Position numbers and translations under genes: made by a program | Source: an uncultured Sphingobacteriales bacterium | Lineage (GTDB): Bacteria; Bacteroidota; Bacteroidia; Chitinophagales; Chitinophagaceae | DNA: 64,000 nt | NCBI GenBank assembly: GCA_937991535.1 | Contig: CALKHN010000051.1 | Location: 127,494 to 191,493, forward strand | Direction: 5' to 3' | The notes under the pieces: model-generated | Databases searched by the model: none | The model's input: the letters and a program-made list of their open reading frames with translations, nothing else | What the model was told of the DNA's origin: nothing | Shown here: positions 17,403 through 26,680 of the stretch, in pieces | Layout of the letters: the number at the start of each line of letters is the position of its first letter | How positions within the stretch are numbered: position 1 is the first letter of the stretch

Positions 17403-17407
17403 AACGA

Positions 17408-18730
17408 TTGATCGTGGAAAATCAGAATACTTTGAATTCGAAAAAAACCACTCAGGATCTTTTGCCTAAAAAATTTGGTAAAAGGGGAGTGATATGGACA
17501 GCGATGCTTATTCTTCTATGCCTTATCGGGGCGTTTGCTTATTACAGGCAGTTGAGGTATGGGCTGGTAGTGACCCATATGGGTGACTATGTATCATGGG
17601 GCATTTATATTTCTAATTTCGTGTTCTTTGTTGCCATTAGTCTGGTCGGCTCTCTGGTAACCGCCATATTCAGACTGGGTAATATTCACTGGAGCACTCC
17701 ACTGACAAGGATTGCCGAGATTATCGCCGTATCCGCCATCCTGTTTGCTTCTTTTATCATTATTGTAGATATGGGACGACCAGAAAGGCTTGTTAATCTT
17801 TTTATACACGGACGCATCCAGTCGCCTATCATGTGGGATGTGATCGTGATCAGCACTTACCTTGTCATCAGCCTTTTATTGCTATACCTCCCTTTATTGC
17901 CCGACCTGAAAATATTGAATGAACAAAAGGAAAAGAACATGGGATGGTGGAACAAAGTATACCTTTTTCTCGGTGGATTCTGGAAAGGAAACGCCCGGCA
18001 GGAAAGGATCAATCAAAAAGCGGTTCTTATATTGAGTATACTGATCATACCTGTTGCCTTTTGTATTCATACCGTTACTTCATGGTTGTTTGCCACTACT
18101 TATCGCCCGGGATGGGACAGCACCAACTTCGGTGCTTATTTTGTTTCGGGGGCGTTTTTGGTTGGTGCAGGCGCCGTGGTAATAGCCATGTACATTTTCC
18201 GGAAAATATATCATCTTGAGCAGTACATTACAGAAGTGCATTTCGACCAGATGGGAAGAGTGCTGGTGCTCCTGGCGCTGTTATATCTTTACTTTAACAT
18301 GAATGAATACCTGGTACCGGCCTTTAAGATGAAAAAAGCAGAAGAAGCACACCTGGTTACTTTGTTTACAGGCGATTTTGCACCTATGTTCTGGTTCTCA
18401 CTGCTTGCCGGACTTGTTATACCAGCGATCATTATGCTGTTCAAACAGGGAAGGAAGCCATTACCAATGTTCATCCTGGGCATTATGGTAGTGGTGGGGG
18501 CATGGTTTAAACGCTATCTTATCGTAACGCCTACCCTCCTGCATCCTTTTTTGCCTATGCACGATTCACCCGACCGGTTCAGGCATTATTTCCCAAGCTG
18601 GGAAGAGTGGGCCATTGCTATTGGATCGCTGGCAGGTGTACTGCTGATCATTACTTTTTTTGTAAGAATATTTCCTATTATCCCCATACAAGAAACAATT
18701 GTAGAACAAAATGCAACTCCTGAAAAATAA
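17408..18730 (+). CDS. nrfD: NrfD/PsrC-family quinone-interacting membrane subunit
   Basis: 440 residues with about ten membrane helices. It starts at TTG 17408 or GTG 17414, directly after the Fe-S gene stop. Features of the NrfD/HybB family: YYRQLRYGLVVTHMGDYVSWG in the first loop, IVDMGRPERLVNLFIHGR and FNMNEYLVPAFKMKKAEEA. These proteins oxidise or reduce menaquinone and pass electrons to a Fe-S subunit. The length and the long helix 5-6 loop fit the HybB-like branch. The stop overlaps the next start by 20 bases, so translation is probably coupled. Confidence 0.9.
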   Translation: MIVENQNTLNSKKTTQDLLPKKFGKRGVIWTAMLILLCLIGAFAYYRQLRYGLVVTHMGDYVSWGIYISNFVFFVAISLVGSLVTAIFRLGNIHWSTPLTRIAEIIAVSAILFASFIIIVDMGRPERLVNLFIHGRIQSPIMWDVIVISTYLVISLLLLYLPLLPDLKILNEQKEKNMGWWNKVYLFLGGFWKGNARQERINQKAVLILSILIIPVAFCIHTVTSWLFATTYRPGWDSTNFGAYFVSGAFLVGAGAVVIAMYIFRKIYHLEQYITEVHFDQMGRVLVLLALLYLYFNMNEYLVPAFKMKKAEEAHLVTLFTGDFAPMFWFSLLAGLVIPAIIMLFKQGRKPLPMFILGIMVVVGAWFKRYLIVTPTLLHPFLPMHDSPDRFRHYFPSWEEWAIAIGSLAGVLLIITFFVRIFPIIPIQETIVEQNATPEK

Positions 18731-19598
18731 AGCCGGTCTCCTGGCCATATACTCGCTGGCATTTGCGCTTTCGGCAAAGGCCCAGGATGCAGCAGTAAGA
18801 ACTGTGCTGGTAGATATCAGTTATCATATGCCTGTAAACAGGATACCTTACCTGAAGGTGACTGCCAAAGAAAAAACAGGCAGGAATTTTATCCCCTTAA
18901 AGGATATTAAAGGGAAAGTGTATATAGATGAAGAGGCGGAAAGTTCCCTGCTGGAAGAGATCCAAACAGACAGCAAAGGGGAAAGCAGGGTTTTTATTCC
19001 CGCTGCCTTTAAAGCAGTATGGGATGCTTCGGATTCCCACCGGTTTATTGTAGTTACCGGGGCCAGGGACGAATTGGAAGCCACCCAAAGTGAGCTGGAG
19101 GTAACCAAGGCAAAAATAGAGATAGATACAGCTTATAAAGATGGCGTAAGGAATATCATCGTAAAGGTTTTCAGGCGGCAGTCCGGTGAGTGGGAGCCGG
19201 CCGGTGACGCGGAGGTGAAGATCGCTATACAAAGCTTGTTGGGCAACCTGCCTGTAGGAGACGAGGATACGTACACTACTGATGAGGAAGGTATTGTATC
19301 GGTGGAGTATACGGAAAAAGATTTGCCGGGAGACGATCACGGGAACTATGTGATTGTTGCCCGGACAGACGATCATGAACAATTCGGGAATATTTTTGCA
19401 GAAAAAAAAGTCAATTGGGGTGTGGTTTTGGAACCACAGGACCTTTTAAGCGGGCGGTCGCTATGGGCTACAGGCTCACGGGCGCCTGTATGGCTGCTGG
19501 GGCTTGCCTTCTCCATAATAGGTGCGGTATGGGGTACGCTTATCTATCTTTTTATCCAAATTATCCGGATGCGTAAGGCAGGAAGAACAGCGGTTTAA
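18711..19598 (+). CDS. Exported beta-rich protein with C-terminal membrane helix
   Basis: 295 residues, not recognised. A signal peptide (ending SAKAQD) is followed by two likely Ig-like beta-domains (VRTVLVDISYHMPVNRIPYL and VRNIIVKVFRRQSGEW) rich in Asp/Glu, and by one membrane helix near residues 255-280 with a basic cytoplasmic tail (RMRKAGRTAV). The bulk therefore faces the periplasm. Its start lies inside the end of nrfD, which ties it to the redox complex, perhaps as an accessory or docking subunit. It ends the cluster. Confidence 0.75.
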   Translation: MQLLKNKAGLLAIYSLAFALSAKAQDAAVRTVLVDISYHMPVNRIPYLKVTAKEKTGRNFIPLKDIKGKVYIDEEAESSLLEEIQTDSKGESRVFIPAAFKAVWDASDSHRFIVVTGARDELEATQSELEVTKAKIEIDTAYKDGVRNIIVKVFRRQSGEWEPAGDAEVKIAIQSLLGNLPVGDEDTYTTDEEGIVSVEYTEKDLPGDDHGNYVIVARTDDHEQFGNIFAEKKVNWGVVLEPQDLLSGRSLWATGSRAPVWLLGLAFSIIGAVWGTLIYLFIQIIRMRKAGRTAV

Positions 19599-19680
19599 CA
19601 AACCATAAAGATCAATGCTCCCCTCATCTCCGGATACTTTGGTTTTGTGAATTAATATTACTTCTCAGCCTCCAACTGCT

Positions 19681-19688
19681 TACCTTTG
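19681..19688 (+). promoter_or_regulatory. Probable -7 box of the heptose operon
   Basis: TACCTTTG fits TAnnTTTG exactly and lies 26 bases before the first ATG of the operon at 19714. No -33 TTG is at the usual 19-21 base spacing. Confidence 0.5.
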
Positions 19689-19713
19689 CAATCATAAAAT
19701 TCTAGATGCCTGA

Positions 19714-20736
19714 ATGATCTATAGGAGCAAAGCGCCATTGCGCATTGGGCTGGCAGGGGGAGGAACAGACGTGAGCCCATATTGCGATTTATTTGGAGGG
19801 GCGATCCTTAATGCCACTGTTTCATTGTATGCGTATGCCAATATTGAACCCCTCAATGAGGAGATCATTGTTTTGGAAGCGGCCGACAGGAAAGAAACAT
19901 TACAATATCAATGTAGCAAAACTTTGCCCGTAAACGGCAGGCTTGATTTATTAAAAGGCGTTTACAACCGCATACAGGAAGATTATGGTGTACCTACCAT
20001 TGGCTTCAAATTGCAAACTTTTGTAGATGCTCCCGCGGGATCGGGTTTAGGCACTTCTTCTACTTTAGTGGTAGCTATTATTGGCGCATTTGCCGAAATG
20101 CTGAAGCTGCCATTAGGCGAATATGATATAGCGCACTATGCATACCAGATAGAGCGCAAAGACCTTTCCCTGGCAGGCGGAAGGCAAGATCAGTACGCAG
20201 CTACGTTCGGTGGTGTTAATTACATGGAGTTTTATGAAGAAGATAAGGTGATCGTAAACCCATTGCGCATTAAGGCTGAATACCTGAGTGAACTGGAAAA
20301 TAACCTGGTATTGTTTTATACCGCTTCCAGCAGGGAATCGGCCGCTATCATAAAAGAACAGCAGAAAAATGTGGAGCAAAAAAAAGAAAGTTCTATCGAA
20401 GCAATGCACCAGTTGAAAGAGCAAAGCCGGAGAATGAAAGAAGCATTGCTGAAAGGGCGTCTTAATGAAATGGGCGAAATTCTTGATTTTGGCTTTCAGC
20501 AAAAAAGAAAAATGGCAGCCAATATTTCCAACCCGCTCATTGAGGAGATATATGATGCTGCAAAAAAAGCAGGTGCATCCGGTGCAAAAATATCGGGTGC
20601 CGGCGGTGGCGGATTTATGATATTTTATTGCCCTGAAAATACGCGTTACAGGGTAATTGAAACCATCCTTCGTTTCGGGGGGGAAGTAAAGCCCTATACT
20701 TTTACCCAAAATGGATTAAGTACCTGGGCTGTATGA
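19714..20736 (+). CDS. hddA: D-glycero-alpha-D-manno-heptose 7-phosphate kinase
   Basis: 340-residue GHMP kinase that phosphorylates heptose 7-phosphate at C1 with ATP. Visible motifs: RIGLAGGGTDVSPYCDLFGG at the N-terminus, the ATP-binding DAPAGSGLGTSSTLV near residue 110, and the C-terminal GAKISGAGGGGFMIFYC. The GGGTDVSPY segment is characteristic of the HddA/fucose kinase branch. The next genes encode the isomerase, phosphatase and guanylyltransferase of the same pathway, which makes heptose 7-phosphate the expected substrate. Confidence 0.9.
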   Translation: MIYRSKAPLRIGLAGGGTDVSPYCDLFGGAILNATVSLYAYANIEPLNEEIIVLEAADRKETLQYQCSKTLPVNGRLDLLKGVYNRIQEDYGVPTIGFKLQTFVDAPAGSGLGTSSTLVVAIIGAFAEMLKLPLGEYDIAHYAYQIERKDLSLAGGRQDQYAATFGGVNYMEFYEEDKVIVNPLRIKAEYLSELENNLVLFYTASSRESAAIIKEQQKNVEQKKESSIEAMHQLKEQSRRMKEALLKGRLNEMGEILDFGFQQKRKMAANISNPLIEEIYDAAKKAGASGAKISGAGGGGFMIFYCPENTRYRVIETILRFGGEVKPYTFTQNGLSTWAV

Positions 20737-20789
20737 TGACACGCAGTTGATCCTGGTTCCTGTGTACGCAGTTTTTTTAAACTAAAGCT

Positions 20790-21371
20790 ATGCTGAATAA
20801 AATAAAAGATATTGTGGCAGCCTCAATAGCAGTTAAGCAGGAGGTGTTGGTCAACGAAACATTGTTGCAAACAGTGGAAACTGTAACGGAAGCAATAACG
20901 AAAGCTTTTCGGCAAGGCAATAAAGTATTGTTTTGCGGAAACGGGGGCAGTGCTGCTGATGCACAGCATTTGGCAGCAGAGTTCAGCGGCCGGTTTTATA
21001 TTGACAGGGATGCCTTACCCGCGGAAGCATTGCATGCCAATACTTCATACCTCACAGCCGTTGCCAACGATTATAGCTATGATGTTATTTATTCACGCCT
21101 TATCAAAGGGCTGGGCAATAAAGGTGATGTGCTGGTGGGTTTGTCTACCTCGGGTAACTCGAAAAATATCGTGTTGGCTTTTGAACAGGCTAAATCCAAT
21201 GGTATGATTACTGTTGGCTTTACAGGAGCAGGCGGGGGTAAAATGAAAGCACTTAGCGATTATCTGATTGAAGTGCCGTCAACAGACACCCCCCGCATCC
21301 AGGAATCACATATCCTGCTGGGTCACATTATTTGCCAGTTGGTGGAAGAAGCATATTTTGCTAATAAATGA
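20790..21371 (+). CDS. gmhA: Sedoheptulose 7-phosphate isomerase
   Basis: 193-residue SIS-domain enzyme that converts sedoheptulose 7-phosphate to D-glycero-D-manno-heptose 7-phosphate. The signature GNGGSAADAQHLAAEFSGRF near residue 52, the phosphate loop GLSTSGNSKNIVLAFEQAK and the C-terminal IQESHILLGHIICQLVEE with the catalytic His/Glu region match GmhA. It supplies the substrate of the kinase encoded just upstream. The length is normal for the family. Confidence 0.94.
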   Translation: MLNKIKDIVAASIAVKQEVLVNETLLQTVETVTEAITKAFRQGNKVLFCGNGGSAADAQHLAAEFSGRFYIDRDALPAEALHANTSYLTAVANDYSYDVIYSRLIKGLGNKGDVLVGLSTSGNSKNIVLAFEQAKSNGMITVGFTGAGGGKMKALSDYLIEVPSTDTPRIQESHILLGHIICQLVEEAYFANK

Positions 21372-21403
21372 TGCCGTTACTTTAATTTTTATTGAACTGC
21401 TGT

Positions 21404-22117
21404 ATGCCCGGAAGCATTACTGAAGCCATAATTCTTGCAGGAGGACTGGGAACACGCTTACGGAGTGCAGTACCCGATCTTCCCAAATGCATGGCGCCGG
21501 TAAATGGTGTGCCGTTTATTGCCTATGTTGTTAACCATTTTCAGGCGCAGGGTATCCGGCATTTTATATTTGCTTTGGGATATAAAAGTGAATCCTTTGA
21601 GTCCTTTCTTCATACTATTCTTCCTGCAGGTAATTATGAACTTTCTATCGAAAACGAACCACTTGGTACGGGAGGCGCTATTCAGCTGGCTTGTTCGAAA
21701 ACCCGGGAACCGGATGTAATAGTTGCCAACGGAGATACCTTATTCCGTATTCAGGTGCAGGGATTGACTGCATTTCATATTCAAAAGAATGCGCAATGCA
21801 CACTTGCCTTAAAACCCATGAAAGCGTCTATCCGTTACGGTGCAGTAAAACTTAATGAAGATCACTCCGTGGAAAGCTTTACAGAAAAGCAGTATTTTGC
21901 TGAGGGACTTATAAATGGCGGTGTGTATGTGTTAAATGTTGCTGCATTTCTGAACAAAAAGCTACCCGGTAAATTTTCATTTGAAAAGGATTATCTGGAA
22001 CGGTTTTATAAAGAGGGAAAGATATTTGGTATGGCAGCAAACGGATACTTTATTGACATTGGTATACCTGAAGATTACGAAAGAGCCCAAATTGAACTAA
22101 CGCTGCCCGGCAATTGA
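21404..22117 (+). CDS. hddC: D-glycero-alpha-D-manno-heptose 1-phosphate guanylyltransferase
   Basis: 237 residues from the ATG at 21404 (an upstream in-frame TTG at 21392 is less likely). Nucleotidyltransferase motif AIILAGGLGTRLRSAVPDLP with PKCMAPVNG and ANGDTLFRI, the acceptor region NEPLGTGGAIQLA and the metal Asp near the C-terminus (YFIDIGIPEDYERAQ). It joins GTP and heptose 1-phosphate to give GDP-heptose. Specificity is from context; sugar nucleotidyltransferases of this family are hard to separate by motif alone. Confidence 0.85.
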   Translation: MPGSITEAIILAGGLGTRLRSAVPDLPKCMAPVNGVPFIAYVVNHFQAQGIRHFIFALGYKSESFESFLHTILPAGNYELSIENEPLGTGGAIQLACSKTREPDVIVANGDTLFRIQVQGLTAFHIQKNAQCTLALKPMKASIRYGAVKLNEDHSVESFTEKQYFAEGLINGGVYVLNVAAFLNKKLPGKFSFEKDYLERFYKEGKIFGMAANGYFIDIGIPEDYERAQIELTLPGN

Positions 22118-22194
22118 GGCTAAGGAAGATAAAATCCCGAATTTCAGGATACCAATATTGACCCCATTCATTAGCATCTGAAAATGATTTATGC

Positions 22195-22749
22195 ATGATT
22201 GACCTGAAAACGATTGATAAAAGCTGGACTTTATTCTTAGACCGCGATGGCGTGATCAATCATGAAACAGTGGGCTTATATATTACCCGCTGGGAAGATT
22301 TCAAGTTTTATGATGGTGTATTGAGCGCTTTAAAAGTTTTTGCGGAAAAGTTTGGACGAATTTTTATTGTCACCAATCAACGGGGTGTAAGCAAAGGATT
22401 AATGACAGAGCAGGATTTAAAATATATTCATCTCAATATGCTCGGTTTAATTGAAGCAAATGATGGCAGAATAGATAAAATTTATTATTGTATTGAAATG
22501 GAAAGTGAAAGTCCGAACAGAAAACCCAATCCGGGCATGGGTTTGCAGGCTAAAAGAGATTTTCCTGAAATTGATTTTAAGCGCTCCTTAATGATTGGAA
22601 ATACAATGAACGACATGATATTTGGTAAAAAATTAGGTTGTTATACTTTTTTTATCGCGTCTAATCGCCCTGCACCGGCATTGCCAAATGCAACTACCGA
22701 TGCTGTTTTTTCGTCGTTGAAAGATATAGCTGAATTGATGATACAATAA
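22195..22749 (+). CDS. gmhB: HAD phosphatase, probable heptose 1,7-bisphosphatase
   Basis: 184-residue HAD-IIIA hydrolase. Motif I FLDRDGVINHE carries the nucleophile Asp and acid Asp, motif II is IVTNQRGVSKG, and motif III is RKPNPGMG. In motif IV the usual GDsxxD reads IGNTMNDMIFG, so the first Asp is Asn. The zinc-binding Cys cluster of classical GmhB is also absent. It should remove the 7-phosphate from heptose 1,7-bisphosphate to complete the pathway with hddA, gmhA and hddC, but these differences leave the substrate less certain. Confidence 0.75.
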   Translation: MIDLKTIDKSWTLFLDRDGVINHETVGLYITRWEDFKFYDGVLSALKVFAEKFGRIFIVTNQRGVSKGLMTEQDLKYIHLNMLGLIEANDGRIDKIYYCIEMESESPNRKPNPGMGLQAKRDFPEIDFKRSLMIGNTMNDMIFGKKLGCYTFFIASNRPAPALPNATTDAVFSSLKDIAELMIQ

Positions 22750-22852
22750 AAATATGATTATTGGTTTTTTTGATAAATGGTAATTACTCCTCTATTACAA
22801 AGCTCACGTATTTCAAATACACCTATATTTACAGAACCTTAAACTGATAACG

Positions 22853-23308
22853 ATGAAAAGAAATTTATTTTTTCTATTGACTGTAGCTGCCGCCTGCACC
22901 TTGCTTTTATCCTGCAAAAAAGATAAAAATGGTACGCCTGAAGAAAAGGATCCGGATGCCGATTTGCCTGCATTAACCGCTGAAACCATACCTGGTTATT
23001 ATGTTGGGTACTACGGATCGGGCATTAATGAACCGAATATTGATTATGCATTTAGATTGATGCCTAATTTTACAATTGTTGTATATGATCAGAGCGCCGA
23101 TACAGTTAACGGCAGAAAGGCTTATGGCACCTGGCAATACAATGCCGGCACAAAAAAATTAAAGACTTATTATCGCTATAACGATGCAGAAGCAAAATTA
23201 TATTCCACATATGGCGAGTTGAAACATCGTCGTTTTATCGGAACCTGGGGGCCTAACCAGGACAGTATAAGAGGGGGAAAATACAATGTAAGGTATACGA
23301 GTAACTGA
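22853..23308 (+). CDS. Small lipoprotein of unknown function
   Basis: 151 residues. A signal peptide ends LLLSC, followed by a Lys/Asp-rich linker (KKDKNGTPEEKDPDADL) and a compact beta-rich domain (IPGYYVGYYGSGI, YAFRLMPNFTIVVYD, AYGTWQYNAGTKKLKTYYRY). The repeated aromatic beta-strands suggest a small lipocalin-like or calycin-type fold, as in other Bacteroidota surface lipoproteins. No function can be assigned. A strong terminator follows. Confidence 0.7.
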   Translation: MKRNLFFLLTVAAACTLLLSCKKDKNGTPEEKDPDADLPALTAETIPGYYVGYYGSGINEPNIDYAFRLMPNFTIVVYDQSADTVNGRKAYGTWQYNAGTKKLKTYYRYNDAEAKLYSTYGELKHRRFIGTWGPNQDSIRGGKYNVRYTSN

Positions 23309-23332
23309 GAATAAATAAACAGATATAATGGC

Positions 23333-23359
23333 AAAGGTCGTCTAAAGGCGACCTTTTTT
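23333..23359 (+). terminator. Intrinsic terminator after the lipoprotein gene
   Basis: The stem AAAGGTCG / CGACCTTT with loop TCTAAAGG is followed by TTTT, 25 bases downstream of the lipoprotein stop. Confidence 0.8.
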
Positions 23360-23416
23360 GTGTGGTCCCCTCATTACATTTCCTGCCAAACTGGCATTTT
23401 AATATCCCCTTTTGAT

Positions 23417-23424
23417 TATCTTTG
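23417..23424 (+). promoter_or_regulatory. Probable -7 box for miaB
   Basis: TATCTTTG is an exact TAnnTTTG match 26 bases before the miaB ATG. A dyad TGCCA-aac-TGGCA (23384-23396) lies where a -33 box or operator would be. Confidence 0.5.
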
Positions 23425-23449
23425 CCACTTTAAAAGTTGAGGACATTAT

Positions 23450-24880
23450 ATGTTGGATGTATTGACACAGAAAGTGCACGATGAGGCCAGGCAGGGTGAG
23501 GCATTTGCTCCCTTTATCAATGATCCTGCTCAATATAAAAAGAAGTTTTATATAGAAAGTTACGGCTGTCAGATGAATTTTTCGGATAGCGAAATTGTTG
23601 CATCCATTTTGCAGGATGTGGGCTTTGGTGCTACAAGAGACTGTTCTGAAGCAGATTTAATATTGCTCAACACTTGTTCTATTCGCGAAAAAGCGGAACA
23701 AACCGTTCGCAAGCGGCTTACCGAATTTCGAAAGATAAAGGTAGCCCGGCCCGGTTTACTGGTGGGCGTACTGGGCTGCATGGCAGAAAGAATAAAAGCA
23801 AAGCTTCTTGAAGAGGAGCAATTGGTGGATATTGTAGTTGGTCCGGATGCATACCGTAGCCTGCCGGCTTTACTGGAAGAAGCGGAAGGTGGTCAAAAAG
23901 CTGTAAACGTATTGCTTAGCCGCGAAGAGACTTATGCCGATATTTCACCTGTGCGGTTAAACAGCAACGGCGTATCGGGATTTGTAAGTATCATGCGGGG
24001 CTGCAATAACATGTGTACCTTTTGTGTGGTACCATTTACCCGTGGGAGAGAAAGAAGCAGGAATGCCTTTTCGATCATAAAAGAATGCCAGGATTTGTTT
24101 GACCGCGGGTATAAGGAAGTTACTTTGCTGGGACAAAACGTGGACAGTTACTATTTTACACCAGAAACAACGGATGACACAGGCAGAGACACGGTAACCT
24201 TTGCATCGTTGCTGGAAATGGTGGCAAATATTTCGCCCTTATTGCGTGTTCGCTTTTCTACTTCACACCCCAAGGATATTACAGATGATGTGCTGCATGT
24301 AATCGCTAAGTATGAAAATATTTGCAACTACATACATCTTCCGGTGCAGAGCGGCTCAACCCGTATATTGCAAATGATGAACCGCACCTATACCCGCGAA
24401 TGGTATTTGGCAAAAATTGACCGCATTCGCGAAATTATTCCCGGCTGTGGTATCAGCAGCGATATAATAGCCGGCTTTTGTACGGAAACGGAAGAAGACC
24501 ACCAAAGTACTTTATCATTGATGGAGTATAGCGGCTATGACCTCAGTTATATGTTTTTTTATAGCGAGCGGCCAGGCACACTCGCCCAAAGAAGATACAA
24601 AGATGATGTGCCGGAGATGATAAAAAAAAGACGGTTACAGGAAATTGTGGATCTGCAAAACCGCTTATCAAGGAAAAGCAATGAAAAAGACCTTGGCAAA
24701 ACCTTCGGGGTGCTGATAGAAGGCAACAGTAAAAAAAGTGACCAGGACTGGATGGGCAGAACTTCACACAACAAAGTAATCGTTTTTTCAAAAACCGGTG
24801 CTGATTGCAGCAAAGGCGATTATGTGAAAGTAAAGGTAACAGATTGTACAAAAGCAACCTTGCTGGGAGAGATAGTATAA
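23450..24880 (+). CDS. miaB: tRNA-2-methylthio-N6-dimethylallyladenosine synthase
   Basis: 476-residue radical-SAM methylthiotransferase that modifies A37 of tRNAs reading UNN codons. The N-terminal UPF0004 domain holds the three auxiliary cluster Cys in [23 protein letters not shown] and VLGCMAER. The radical-SAM core has [20 protein letters not shown] (CxxxCxxC), and a C-terminal TRAM domain ends at [11 protein letters not shown]. The length is normal. First gene of the conserved block miaB / sigma-54 activator / lptE / acidic protein / secG. Confidence 0.97.
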   Translation: MLDVLTQKVHDEARQGEAFAPFINDPAQYKKKFYIESYGCQMNFSDSEIVASILQDVGFGATRDCSEADLILLNTCSIREKAEQTVRKRLTEFRKIKVARPGLLVGVLGCMAERIKAKLLEEEQLVDIVVGPDAYRSLPALLEEAEGGQKAVNVLLSREETYADISPVRLNSNGVSGFVSIMRGCNNMCTFCVVPFTRGRERSRNAFSIIKECQDLFDRGYKEVTLLGQNVDSYYFTPETTDDTGRDTVTFASLLEMVANISPLLRVRFSTSHPKDITDDVLHVIAKYENICNYIHLPVQSGSTRILQMMNRTYTREWYLAKIDRIREIIPGCGISSDIIAGFCTETEEDHQSTLSLMEYSGYDLSYMFFYSERPGTLAQRRYKDDVPEMIKKRRLQEIVDLQNRLSRKSNEKDLGKTFGVLIEGNSKKSDQDWMGRTSHNKVIVFSKTGADCSKGDYVKVKVTDCTKATLLGEIV

Positions 24881-24913
24881 AGATTGCCTGGGGGCATTAA
24901 TAACGTGTAAAAA

Positions 24914-26161
24914 ATGGATATACAATCAATAAAAAACAGGTTTGGCATAATCGGCAATTCGCCGGCATTGAGTTATGCATTGCAAGTGGCGGCACAGGTT
25001 GCTAATACAGACCTTACAGTGCTCATTTATGGCGAAAGCGGGGTAGGTAAAGAAGTGTTTTCACAAATCATTCACGCGTTATCTTCCCGGAAGCACAATC
25101 CTTTTATCGCGGTAAACTGCGGTGCTATCCCTGAAGGTACCATTGATTCGGAATTGTTTGGGCATGAAAAAGGATCCTTTACAGGAGCGGTTGACAGCCG
25201 TAAAGGATATTTTGAAACCGTGAACGGAGGAACGATATTTTTAGACGAAATAGGGGAGTTGCCATTGGGTACACAGGCACGCCTGCTGCGTGTTTTAGAA
25301 GCCGGCGAATACATTCGCGTAGGATCATCTAAGGTGCAAAAAACAGACGTAAGAGTTATAGCAGCTACCAATAAAGATTTGCTGGAATATACGCATAGGG
25401 GAAGGTTTAGGCAGGATCTCTACTACCGTTTAAATACGGTTCCCATACGCGTTCCGGCATTGAAAGACCGGCAGGAAGATATTATTCTTTTATTCAGAAA
25501 ATTTGCTGCTGATTTTGCAGAGCGGTACAAAACACTCTCAGTACAGTTAGACGACGACGCAAAAGAACTGTTAATTCATTATCCCTGGCCCGGTAATGTA
25601 AGAGAATTGAAGAACATTGCAGAGCAGATATCGGTACTGAGTGAGGATAAATTAATAACTGCAAGACAATTACGACAATTTTTGCCGGAACATAATACGA
25701 ACAGAATGCCTGTGCTGGCCGGAAGCAATGGGAGCGTATCGCATGCCGAGTTTGCCAATGAAAGAGAAATATTGTACAAACTTTTCTTTGACATGAAAAA
25801 AGATGTAACCGAGTTGAAAAAAATGTTTGTTGACATCCTTCAAAATCCCCAGCGTGCCGGCGCTATGGCAGCTTATACCAAGGAGTCGTTGCTCGGCGAT
25901 TACCAGCCGGCTGAACGGGAAAAGAGTGCATCAGCGCCACCTGCGCTGGTTCAGCCTTCGCAACCCATGCTGATCAATAATAATGATATTTATGAGCATG
26001 AAGAAGTAGAAGAGTCGCTCAATATTATGGATAAAGAAAAAGAACTGATCGTTAAGGCACTTAAAAAGCACAGGGGCAAACGAAAAGATGCTTCCTCCGA
26101 CCTGGGTATCAGCGAAAGGACCTTATACCGAAAGCTGAAAGAATACGACATTAATGAATAA
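24914..26161 (+). CDS. Sigma-54 interaction-domain transcriptional activator
   Basis: 415 residues: AAA+ domain from about residue 10 to 245, then a linker and a Fis-type helix-turn-helix at the C-terminus (RKDASSDLGISERTLYRKLK). Walker A is YGESGVGKEVFSQI, Walker B is GGTIFLDEIGELP, and the sigma-54 contact loop is GSFTGA, a variant of the usual GAFTGA. There is no receiver or GAF domain, so it is not directly controlled by a sensor kinase. The stop overlaps the lptE start by 8 bases. Its position next to envelope genes suggests constitutive or stress control of envelope genes, which is inference. Confidence 0.92.
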   Translation: MDIQSIKNRFGIIGNSPALSYALQVAAQVANTDLTVLIYGESGVGKEVFSQIIHALSSRKHNPFIAVNCGAIPEGTIDSELFGHEKGSFTGAVDSRKGYFETVNGGTIFLDEIGELPLGTQARLLRVLEAGEYIRVGSSKVQKTDVRVIAATNKDLLEYTHRGRFRQDLYYRLNTVPIRVPALKDRQEDIILLFRKFAADFAERYKTLSVQLDDDAKELLIHYPWPGNVRELKNIAEQISVLSEDKLITARQLRQFLPEHNTNRMPVLAGSNGSVSHAEFANEREILYKLFFDMKKDVTELKKMFVDILQNPQRAGAMAAYTKESLLGDYQPAEREKSASAPPALVQPSQPMLINNNDIYEHEEVEESLNIMDKEKELIVKALKKHRGKRKDASSDLGISERTLYRKLKEYDINE

Positions 26162-26666
26162 AACGATGCTGAAAAGAAGTTTCTTCCTGGTAGCTGCCAT
26201 CGTATCGGTTCAGGCTACGTGCAATTATACTTTTAAGGATGTAAGTATACCGCCGGAAGTTAAAACCGTAAGTGTACAATATATTGAAAACAGGGCAAGA
26301 TATATTAATCCGCAACTGAGCCCGCAGCTAACCGACAGGTTACGCCAGAAGATTACCGGGCAAACCCGTTTAACCATCATTAATGGCGATGATGCTCATT
26401 ATGACATTGGCGGCTATATAACGGATTTTTCGGTTAACACTTCGGGTATTTCAGGAAACCAGGCATCCAGCAATAACCTTAATGTAACCGTACATATTAT
26501 ATTCAAAAACCGGCTGGATGAAAAGAAAAATTTTGAAACAGATATCACCAGGAATTTTCCTTTTTCCGCCAGTATTAGTTTTACTGACGCGCAGAACCGG
26601 CTGATGGATGATATATTGAAGAATGTGTCGGATGATATTTTTAATAAAGTATTCTCAAACTGGTAA
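26154..26666 (+). CDS. lptE: LPS-assembly lipoprotein LptE
   Basis: 170 residues with an export signal; the first Cys after it (ATCNYTFKD) is the likely lipid anchor. The pattern CNYTFKDVSIPPEVKTVSVQ, then QLSPQLTDRLRQKI and the long strand region FSVNTSGISG, is that of Bacteroidota LptE, the outer-membrane plug partner of LptD in LPS delivery. It overlaps the sigma-54 activator gene by ATGAATAA, so translation is probably coupled. The position inside the miaB-secG block supports the assignment. Confidence 0.85.
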   Translation: MNKTMLKRSFFLVAAIVSVQATCNYTFKDVSIPPEVKTVSVQYIENRARYINPQLSPQLTDRLRQKITGQTRLTIINGDDAHYDIGGYITDFSVNTSGISGNQASSNNLNVTVHIIFKNRLDEKKNFETDITRNFPFSASISFTDAQNRLMDDILKNVSDDIFNKVFSNW

Positions 26667-26680
26667 AGGATAGTATCTTC

